Source of the DNA: JACQFZ01 sp045810625
GTDB taxonomy: Bacteria; Pseudomonadota; Gammaproteobacteria; Acidiferrobacterales; Sulfurifustaceae
Direction: 5' to 3'
NCBI GenBank assembly: GCA_045810625.1
Contig: JBJMVQ010000057.1
Coordinates: 1-64,000, forward strand
DNA length: 64,000 nucleotides
The stretch's first letter is position 1. Each line of letters begins with the position of its first letter. Below, piece by piece: positions 57,817-64,000 of the stretch. The notes under the pieces are model-generated. The model made no database searches and was not told where the DNA came from. It saw nothing but the letters and a program-made list of their open reading frames with translations. Both the position numbers and the translations under genes were made by a program.

Positions 57817-60110
57817 TCCTTTTGCGGACACACCTTCTCTGTGCCGCGGCGCTTGGTCGTCTTGATCGTGAGGATCGGGTGTCCGCACTTCGGGCACGGC
57901 TCGGCGACCGGCAGATTCCACACCGCGTACTTGCAGTCGGGATAGCGCGAGCATGAGTAGAATATTTTGCCGTAGCGCGACTTGCGCTTGAGCATGCTGC
58001 CTTGCTTGCACTCGGGGCACTGCACGCCGGTGTCTTCCGGCTTTTCGAGCGGCTCCATGTGCCGGCAGTTGGGGTAGTTGCTGCAGCCGATGAATTTGCC
58101 GTAGCGGCCGCGCTTGATGACGAGATTCGAGTTGCACTTCGGGCACAGGCGGCCTTCAACGATCTCCGGCTCGTTCGACGCGCCTGCAGCATCGTCGACG
58201 TTGCGTGTGTAGTCGCAGTCGGGGTAACCGGTGCAGCCGATAAAGTAACCGTTGCGCCCCAGCCGCTTCGCCAGGCGCTTGCCGCATTTCGGGCAGTTCT
58301 CTTCGAGCATCTCGACGCCGGGTCGCTCCACGCTTTCCTTCTCCTTCACCTGGTTCTTGAACTCGCCCCAGAACTGCTTGAGGACCGGGCGCCACTCTTT
58401 CTCGCCGCGCGCGATCGAATCGAGATCGTCTTCCATACGCGCGGTGAACTCGTAGTCCACATAGTTGTGGAAATGCTCTGAAAGGAATTTGTTGACGACG
58501 CGCCCGACGTCGGTCGGCTTGAACCGGCGCTGATCGAGCGTCACGTATTGCCGGCGCACCAGCGTATCGATGATCGTCGCGTACGTCGACGGCCGGCCGA
58601 TGCCGAACGCTTCGAGCGCTTTGACGAGGCTCGCTTCGCTGAAGCGCGGCGGCGGTTCGGTGAAATGCTGCTCCTTGCGAATGGCCTTGAGCTCGACCAT
58701 CTCGCCCTCGGTGAGCGGCGGCAGGATTTTCTCGTCCTCGTCCTCGGGCGTGGCGTCATCGCTGCCTTCCTGATACACGGCCATGAAGCCCGGCTTGATC
58801 ACTTGCGATCCGGTCGCGCGAAACACATTGGCCGCTCTCGACGTCCGGTCTCCCGCGGCATTAGTACTTCCCGGTACGTCACCGCTGCCGGCTTCGAGAT
58901 CGACGGAAACGGTATCGAGCAGCGCGGGGACCATTTGGCACGCGACGGTGCGGCGCCAAATCAGCTCGTAGAGCTTGTGCTGTTCCGGCTTGAGGTACTG
59001 CTTCACGTCATCCGGCGTGCGCGCCGCCGACGTCGGGCGAATGGCTTCGTGCGCTTCTTGCGCGTTCTTCGACTTGCTCTTATAGACCTGCGGCTCGTCC
59101 GGCAAATGATCCGCGCCGAAGCGGTTCTTGATGACATCGCGAATTTCGACGACCGCCTCGGCCGCGAGATTGACCGAGTCGGTACGCATGTAGCTGATGA
59201 GACCCGTCACTTCGCCGCCGATATCGACGCCTTCGTAGAGCTGCTGTGCGAGACGCATCGTACGGCTCGCGGAATAACCAAGCTTGCGTGCCGCTTCCTG
59301 TTGCAAGGTCGAGGTCGTGAACGGCGGCGACGGATTGCGTCGGCGCTGCTTCTTCTCGACCGTCGCGACGCGCAGCCGGCCTTGTGCGGCGGTGTGCAGT
59401 ACCGCCTCGACCTCATCCGCACGGGCGGCCGAGCCGATCGAGAACTGCTCTAGCTTCTCGCCGGCGAAATGCGTGAGCCGCGCACCGAAACCTTTCTCGT
59501 GGGCAAGACAATCGGACTCGATCGTCCAGTATTCGCGCGGTACGAAACGCTCGATCTCCTCCTCGCGCTCGACGATCAGCCGTAGCGCCGGGCTCTGCAC
59601 TCTTCCGGCGGAGAGACCGCGCCGTACTTTTTTCCAAAGAAGCGGCGACAGATTGAAGCCGACGAGGTAATCGAGCGCGCGCCGCGCCTGTTGCGCATTG
59701 ACGAGGTTCTGCGACAGCTCGCGCGGCTGCTTGATGGCCTGTTGAATCGCGTTCTTGGTGATCTCGTAGAATTCGACGCGATGCACCGGCTTCGCGTCGA
59801 GGGCGCCGCGCTCGCGCAAGATCTCGAAGAGGTGCCAGGAAATCGCTTCGCCTTCGCGATCCGGGTCGGTTGCGAGATAGAGCGCGTCGACCTCATCCAT
59901 CGCCTTGATGATGGCGTCGACGTGCTTCTTGTTCTTCTCGATGAGCTGATACTTCATCGCGAAGGAATTTTCCGTGTCGACCGCACCCTGTTTCGGCACG
60001 AGGTCGCGCACGTGGCCGTAGGATGCAAGCGCGAGGAACTCCTTGCCCAAGTACTTGGACATGGTCTTCGCCTTGGCCGGCGACTCTACAACGATCAAAT
60101 TCTTCGACAT
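57774..60110 (-). CDS. topA: DNA topoisomerase I
   Basis: Type IA topoisomerase relaxing negative supercoils. The 778-residue protein has the Toprim domain with Glu9 in VESPAKAKT and ATDPDREGEAISWH, the active-site Tyr in GLISYMRTDS (about 306), and at the C-terminus four zinc-ribbon modules, three with CPxC...CxxYPxC patterns and a last CPKCGHP...CPQKECGY. Start chosen at MSKNLIVVES; an upstream ATG adds 21 non-conserved residues. It overlaps mltA by 43 bases. Confidence 0.97.
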   Translation of the reverse strand: MSKNLIVVESPAKAKTMSKYLGKEFLALASYGHVRDLVPKQGAVDTENSFAMKYQLIEKNKKHVDAIIKAMDEVDALYLATDPDREGEAISWHLFEILRERGALDAKPVHRVEFYEITKNAIQQAIKQPRELSQNLVNAQQARRALDYLVGFNLSPLLWKKVRRGLSAGRVQSPALRLIVEREEEIERFVPREYWTIESDCLAHEKGFGARLTHFAGEKLEQFSIGSAARADEVEAVLHTAAQGRLRVATVEKKQRRRNPSPPFTTSTLQQEAARKLGYSASRTMRLAQQLYEGVDIGGEVTGLISYMRTDSVNLAAEAVVEIRDVIKNRFGADHLPDEPQVYKSKSKNAQEAHEAIRPTSAARTPDDVKQYLKPEQHKLYELIWRRTVACQMVPALLDTVSVDLEAGSGDVPGSTNAAGDRTSRAANVFRATGSQVIKPGFMAVYQEGSDDATPEDEDEKILPPLTEGEMVELKAIRKEQHFTEPPPRFSEASLVKALEAFGIGRPSTYATIIDTLVRRQYVTLDQRRFKPTDVGRVVNKFLSEHFHNYVDYEFTARMEDDLDSIARGEKEWRPVLKQFWGEFKNQVKEKESVERPGVEMLEENCPKCGKRLAKRLGRNGYFIGCTGYPDCDYTRNVDDAAGASNEPEIVEGRLCPKCNSNLVIKRGRYGKFIGCSNYPNCRHMEPLEKPEDTGVQCPECKQGSMLKRKSRYGKIFYSCSRYPDCKYAVWNLPVAEPCPKCGHPILTIKTTKRRGTEKVCPQKECGYAVPHEEALSN

Positions 60111-60281
60111 CGTTACTCGTGCTCGCAGTTTTGGACGCGCAACTCCGGCATCGGTTCGCGCCGCGTCCACCAAGGTAGCGACTTATGGATGGCGCGGTTG
60201 GAATGCCGGGGGGCGCATTGTTGACGATAGATACCGGGACTTGTCAAGCAGCAACTGCGACGGCGGCTGCCGCCTGCGCGT

Positions 60282-60297
60282 TTTTCGGCGCCGAAAA
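60282..60297. repeat. 16-bp perfect palindrome
   Basis: TTTTCGGCGCCGAAAA lies in the 215-base spacer between topA and smg, with a short GGCGG/CCGCC hairpin just before it. It could end transcription from smg on the minus strand or be an operator for topA; the spacer otherwise shows no gene. Confidence 0.5.
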
Positions 60298-60325
60298 GTC
60301 CGGTGACGGACGTTTCGGTCGAGGG

Positions 60326-60811
60326 TCAGTGGAGCAGTCCGTGACCTTGCAGGTCGTCGAATACCATGTCTTCGAGCAACGCGTGCGCGTGCTCCTGGCC
60401 GGGCTCGTGGCTCAGCACCATCAGCACCACCCACTTCAGCTGCTCGACGGTGATCTCGTCGATATCGAGGGCAAGGACGCGTTCGACGACCAGCTCGCGC
60501 GTGCGCGCGTCGAGCATTCCGTTTTGTTCGAGCGTCAGAAGAAATCCGCGACAGCGAGCGTCGAGCTTGTGCGCTTCATGCGGGGCGTATTGCCGTATTG
60601 CGCGGGAATCGCGATGCAACTTCTGCGGGCCGCGGCGGCGGTGGGCGGAGAGTCCGTTGAGCCAACGGAACGCTTTGTGGATCTGACCACGCTGGAAGCC
60701 GGCTTCGGTGAGCTCGAGCACGAGCTGTTTTTGATCGGGATGCAATTCCGGACCGTCGTCCATGTAGTGCTCGTACAGGTAGACCAGTACGTCGAATACG
60801 GTCTCTTTCAT
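60326..60811 (-). CDS. smg: Smg/DUF494 family protein
   Basis: A 161-residue conserved protein of unknown function, typical of beta- and gammaproteobacteria and regularly found after dprA. Hallmarks are the N-terminus MKETVFDVLVYLYEHYMD, ELTEAGF and the C-terminal VEQLKWVVLMVLSHEPGQEHAHALLEDM. The ATG at 60811 follows GGAGG and overlaps the dprA stop (ATGA), so the pair is coupled; longer in-frame versions run back through dprA. Confidence 0.94.
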   Translation of the reverse strand: MKETVFDVLVYLYEHYMDDGPELHPDQKQLVLELTEAGFQRGQIHKAFRWLNGLSAHRRRGPQKLHRDSRAIRQYAPHEAHKLDARCRGFLLTLEQNGMLDARTRELVVERVLALDIDEITVEQLKWVVLMVLSHEPGQEHAHALLEDMVFDDLQGHGLLH

Positions 60812-61959
60812 CTTCCTCCGGCTTTCTGGTAACCGCCCGGGCCCGCCAACACTAGCCCGCGCAACTCTAATTGCAACAGGATGGAGGAAACGATATCTGC
60901 CGTCAATCCACTGCGCTCGATCAGAACGTCGAGGTGCATGGGTGCGTCGCTGAGACAACCGAGCAGCTGAGTCTCGTGCGGAGCGAGCGACGACGGCGGA
61001 TCGATGAGGGCGCTTGCCGCGCGCACAGTTTCACCGAGCGGACCGAGCTCTTCCAGAACATGCGCGGCGGTTTCGACCAGCTTCGCGCCTTCACGGATCA
61101 ACGCATGGCATCCGCGCGCGAGCGGCGAATGAATCGAACCCGGCAGTGCGAATACCTCGCGGCCCTGTTCGGCCGCCAGGCGGGCGGTGATGAGCGAACC
61201 GCTCTTGAGCGCCGCTTCCACTACAAGCACGCCGACGCTCATCCCACTGATGATGCGATTGCGCACCGGAAAGTTGCCGGCGCGCGCCGGAGTACCGATC
61301 GGAAACTCCGAAACGAGCGCACCGTGCGCGACGATCGCGTGAGCGAGATTGCGGTGCCGCGCCGGGTACACACGGTCGAGTCCCGTACCGGCGACGGCGA
61401 TTGTGCTGCCGCCCGCTTCCAGTGCGCCCCGGTGCGCGGCGCCATCGATGCCAAGCGCGAGCCCGCTCGTAATCGTGAGGCCTGCTGGGGCGAGTGCACG
61501 GGCAAAAGCGGCCGCATTTTCGACACCGAGCGGTGTCGGGTTGCGGCTACCGACAACGGCAAGTTGGGGGCACGAGACGACGTCGCGCCGGCCGTGCACG
61601 TAAAGCGCGACCGGAGGGTCGGCAATTTCGCGCAGGAGCGGCGGGTAATCCGCATCGGCCCAGGCGACGAGGTGGTGCTGGTCTTGCGCGAGCCAGGCGA
61701 GATCCGGCGCCAAGGCTTCAGCGCTCGGCCCCGCCTGGAGAGCGGCGAGCGCCGCAGCGCTGTCCGGGCGGATCGTCGGAACGGATTCCAGCTCGGCGAG
61801 GGCGCTCGCCAGCGTAGCGCGATCCGCGTCGAAGAGCGCTTCGATGGAACCGAAGCGCTCGAAGAGACGCACGCGCGCACTCGGCCCGAGGCCGGGGAGG
61901 CGCGCAAGCGTGAGCCAGAGAGCGGAGACCGCCGGGTTCATCCGGCGATCATCCATCAC
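60808..61959 (-). CDS. dprA: DNA processing protein DprA
   Basis: Loads RecA on incoming single-stranded DNA in natural transformation. The 383-residue protein has an N-terminal SAM-like helical region (RLPGLGPSARVRLFERFG), a Rossmann-like core with VVGSRNPTPLG, GLALGIDGAAHRGALEAGG and AVAGTGLDRVYPARH, and a C-terminal winged-helix domain (about 320-383). The start is either 61959 or the ATG at 61941; neither has a clear ribosome site. Located between a LysM gene and smg, the usual order. Confidence 0.94.
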   Translation of the reverse strand: MMDDRRMNPAVSALWLTLARLPGLGPSARVRLFERFGSIEALFDADRATLASALAELESVPTIRPDSAAALAALQAGPSAEALAPDLAWLAQDQHHLVAWADADYPPLLREIADPPVALYVHGRRDVVSCPQLAVVGSRNPTPLGVENAAAFARALAPAGLTITSGLALGIDGAAHRGALEAGGSTIAVAGTGLDRVYPARHRNLAHAIVAHGALVSEFPIGTPARAGNFPVRNRIISGMSVGVLVVEAALKSGSLITARLAAEQGREVFALPGSIHSPLARGCHALIREGAKLVETAAHVLEELGPLGETVRAASALIDPPSSLAPHETQLLGCLSDAPMHLDVLIERSGLTADIVSSILLQLELRGLVLAGPGGYQKAGGR

Positions 61960-61981
61960 GCGGAAAGCGATTTGAACGGCA

Positions 61982-63127
61982 CTATGGTGTCGTGACGGCG
62001 TCGGACAGATGCAGCGGGCGGGTGGCGTTGAGCACCAGCGCGTAGCTCACCTTCTCGAACGTTCGAAACACCAACAGCAGCGCGGACTCCTCTTCGGGTA
62101 ACTTATAAGATCCTTCGGTGACCGGATCGATGTGATAACCCTGTTTGTAGAGCGCCCGGAGCACGTGTCCTTCCTCGATACCTTCGCGCTGACCGAGGCT
62201 CACGGCAACCACCGTGTGCGAACCGATTTCCCCGACCGAGTTGAGCGCACCGACGATGTAGCCGCGCACGCGTTTGCTCGGTGCGTGCGGGAAGTAATAC
62301 GGAACCGGCGCGCGCGCGGCGGCCGCGACCAATCGATCGGTCGGAAGAATTTCCTGCTTCGCCGCGGTGATGATCAGCTTCGCGGGGTCGCCGCTCTCGA
62401 GCCGCTCGGCGTCGCCGAGGTAGATCGCCTCGTACGCGAGCAGCTCTCCGCTTTCGGGGTTGCGCAACGCTTTGCCCGGTCGGAATATCTGAAAGTACTC
62501 GGCCTGCTTATCGCGCACGCCACGTGCATAAAACTGACTATGCGTGCCGAGCGCGATACGGTTGTCGAGCCCGACCGTGACGTAGCCCGCTCTCCGCAGC
62601 TCCTTCTCGTCCATGGCGAGCGGCTGCGTCAGGAACGGGGCGATGATGTCCGGGGTGATGGTCGGTATGGCACGTTCCACGGGTTCGCTATAGACCTGCG
62701 GGAGCACCTTCGTTCTCGAGCTCGCCGCGGCCATACGGTCGGGATCGTCCAGGATGCGTCCGGTGTCGATCGCGCGCGCCGTAGCCGCAGCATTCGGCGT
62801 CGCGGGTTCGTCCGGAGAAAGCTTTTCGTTGCGAAGGAGCGTCAGCTCGGGCTGTCCGTTTACGTAACGAAGCAGGATGACGTCGCCCGGATAAATAAGG
62901 TGCGGATTCCTGATGCCTTCATTGATCCGCCAAATCCGCGGCCAGTGCCAAGGGGACTGCAGAAAGCGCGTCGCGATATCCCACAACGTATCGCCTTTTA
63001 CGACGGTATACCGATCGGGGTGGTCGGGTCTCAGCTGCACTTCGTCCGCGCTGAGGAGTGCCGGTCCGGAGCCGATCAAGAAAACGAAAGCGATACTGAG
63101 GAAACGGCGGAGCCGCAGGAAGAACAC
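61982..63127 (-). CDS. LysM-domain protein (dprA-linked)
   Basis: Exported protein of 381 residues: signal peptide (about 1-27, RRFLSIAFVFLIGSGPALLSA), one LysM domain (YTVVKGDTLWDIATRFL to PHLIYPGDVILL, about 38-85) that binds peptidoglycan glycan, and a long C-terminal region without a recognised domain that ends in an unusual hydrophobic stretch (LLLVFRTFEKVSYALVLNA). Start taken as GTG at 63127: it follows GGGAG by about eight bases and directly begins the signal peptide, while an ATG at 63193 would add 22 residues ahead of it. Confidence 0.88.
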   Translation of the reverse strand: MFFLRLRRFLSIAFVFLIGSGPALLSADEVQLRPDHPDRYTVVKGDTLWDIATRFLQSPWHWPRIWRINEGIRNPHLIYPGDVILLRYVNGQPELTLLRNEKLSPDEPATPNAAATARAIDTGRILDDPDRMAAASSRTKVLPQVYSEPVERAIPTITPDIIAPFLTQPLAMDEKELRRAGYVTVGLDNRIALGTHSQFYARGVRDKQAEYFQIFRPGKALRNPESGELLAYEAIYLGDAERLESGDPAKLIITAAKQEILPTDRLVAAAARAPVPYYFPHAPSKRVRGYIVGALNSVGEIGSHTVVAVSLGQREGIEEGHVLRALYKQGYHIDPVTEGSYKLPEEESALLLVFRTFEKVSYALVLNATRPLHLSDAVTTP

Positions 63128-63145
63128 GGACCGGATGCTCCCTTT

Positions 63146-63154
63146 TGATATAAT
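63146..63154 (+). promoter_or_regulatory. Extended -10 promoter for def-fmt
   Basis: TGATATAAT: an extended -10 with a perfect TATAAT, 107 bases before the def start. It lies 19 bases upstream of the LysM gene's GTG on the opposite strand, so the divergent promoters are packed together. No -35 match at the usual distance. Confidence 0.55.
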
Positions 63155-63260
63155 CTCGCGGAAAGTGTAGTTCACGCGTCGGCGGAACGCCAAACCCCCG
63201 GCGCGGTCAAATCTTAAGCGATTCAGAGACCTTCGCAGCGAAACTCAGGCACCAGTCCCG

Positions 63261-63761
63261 ATGCTACGCCAGATCCTCCAATACCCGGATGCGCGCTTGC
63301 GCCGGACGGCAGAACCCGTGCAGGAAGTCAGCGACGAAGTTCGTACGCTGGTGAGCGACATGGCAGAGACCATGTACAACGCACCCGGGATCGGCCTTGC
63401 CGCCATCCAGGTGGGTGTGCCCCAGCGGGTCGTCGTGATCGACCTTTCCGAGGAACGCAACCAGCTTCAGGTATTCATCAACCCGGAGATCGTCGAACGC
63501 GAAGGGGAGCAGCTAATGGAGGAAGGCTGTCTCTCGGTTCCGGGGATCTTCGAGCCGGTGACCCGTGCCGGGCGCGTGCGCGTTCGGGCGCTCGACCGGG
63601 ATGGTCGGCCCTTCGAAATGGACGCGACGGGTCTCCTCGCCACCTGCATCCAGCACGAAATCGATCATCTCGACGGAAAGGTCTTCGTCGATTACCTGTC
63701 TCGTCTCAAGCAGCAGCGCATTCGCAAGAAACTCGAAAAGCATCAGCGGCTGGCGATGTAA
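63261..63761 (+). CDS. def: Peptide deformylase
   Basis: Removes the formyl group from nascent N-terminal methionine. The 166-residue metalloenzyme has all three motifs: GIGLAAIQ (43-50), EGCLS with metal ligand Cys90, and QHEIDH with His132, Glu133 and His136. Length matches the type 1 enzyme. fmt follows 83 bases later on the same strand, the usual pair. Confidence 0.97.
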   Translation: MLRQILQYPDARLRRTAEPVQEVSDEVRTLVSDMAETMYNAPGIGLAAIQVGVPQRVVVIDLSEERNQLQVFINPEIVEREGEQLMEEGCLSVPGIFEPVTRAGRVRVRALDRDGRPFEMDATGLLATCIQHEIDHLDGKVFVDYLSRLKQQRIRKKLEKHQRLAM

Positions 63762-63844
63762 GCGCGCCGCTCGGTGCAGCAGCCGACGCTCCCTCCATGC
63801 CGCGCGGGCATGAAACGCCCCGTCAGCGGCCTTACACTTCGCCC

Positions 63845-64000
63845 ATGAAAATCGTGTTTGCCGGAACTCCGGCGTTTGCACTGCTGACTCTCGAACGCCT
63901 TCACCAGGCCGGTCACGATATCCTCGCTGTATATACCCAGCCGGACCGGCCGGCGGGCCGTGGCCGCAAACTGCGCGCAAGTCCCATAAAGGAATACGCG
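63845..64000 (+). CDS. fmt: Methionyl-tRNA formyltransferase, N-terminal part
   Basis: The first 52 codons, open at the window edge: MKIVFAGTPAFALLTLERL, then AVYTQPDRPAGRGRKL, which is the start of the formyltetrahydrofolate-binding domain. It formylates initiator methionyl-tRNA. The rest of the gene lies outside the window. A small hairpin (CATGCC/GGCATG) sits in the gap after def. Confidence 0.93.
   Translation, partial: MKIVFAGTPAFALLTLERLHQAGHDILAVYTQPDRPAGRGRKLRASPIKEYA

Overview
The window is GC-rich, densely coded chromosomal DNA from a free-living, Gram-negative proteobacterium, most likely a gammaproteobacterium. This rests on gene order (mrcA diverging from pilMNOPQ, then aroK-aroB-dgt-gltB-gltD-hemE; rph-rdgB-hemW; argS next to a SPOR gene; LysM-dprA-smg-topA; def-fmt) and on the protein families (UbiK, ComM, MltA, TorF, Smg, cytochrome c5). 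No rRNA, prophage, insertion sequence, plasmid gene or CRISPR array was seen. I cannot name the genus.

Layout. 1-625 is non-coding and holds a cluster of hairpin repeats with covarying stems just upstream of rph. 626-5287 carries rph, rdgB, an EamA transporter, hemW, a small outer-membrane barrel and a TlpA-type thioredoxin. 5333-13253 has priA, a GGDEF-EAL protein, a fructosamine kinase, a Nudix hydrolase and a diguanylate cyclase. 13502-29439 is one long minus-strand block: the type IV pilus assembly genes pilMNOPQ, a terminator, then aroK, aroB, dgt, gltB, gltD and hemE. 29615-34892 has penicillin-binding protein 1a with a translationally coupled unknown gene, a small outer-membrane barrel, and a cNMP-binding protein with a degenerate GGDEF domain. 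35043-45817 covers argS, a SPOR protein, arginine decarboxylase and spermidine synthase (divergent), the torF-glnK-amtB nitrogen operon behind a sigma-54/NtrC-type control region, ubiK and comM. 45875-55261 is a minus-strand run of cytochrome c5, tRNA-Arg(CCG), the 2-oxoglutarate dehydrogenase genes (sucA, sucB, lpd), dsbA, a LON-domain protein and mpl. 55447-64000 has rnd, mltA, topA, smg, dprA, a LysM protein, def and the start of fmt.

How it fits together. Nearly all genes are housekeeping: glutamate synthesis (GltBD) and ammonium sensing and uptake (GlnK/AmtB), shikimate and haem synthesis, polyamines, the TCA cycle, cell-wall synthesis and recycling, pili with DNA uptake (PilMNOPQ, ComM, DprA), and three GGDEF-family proteins that could add c-di-GMP control. 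The less ordinary material lies between genes: the covarying hairpin array before rph, a 16-bp terminal inverted-repeat element at 37392-37651, a hairpin leader before gltB, an inverted pair of DnaA-box-like sites before priA, and a gene-like open frame between pilQ and its terminator.
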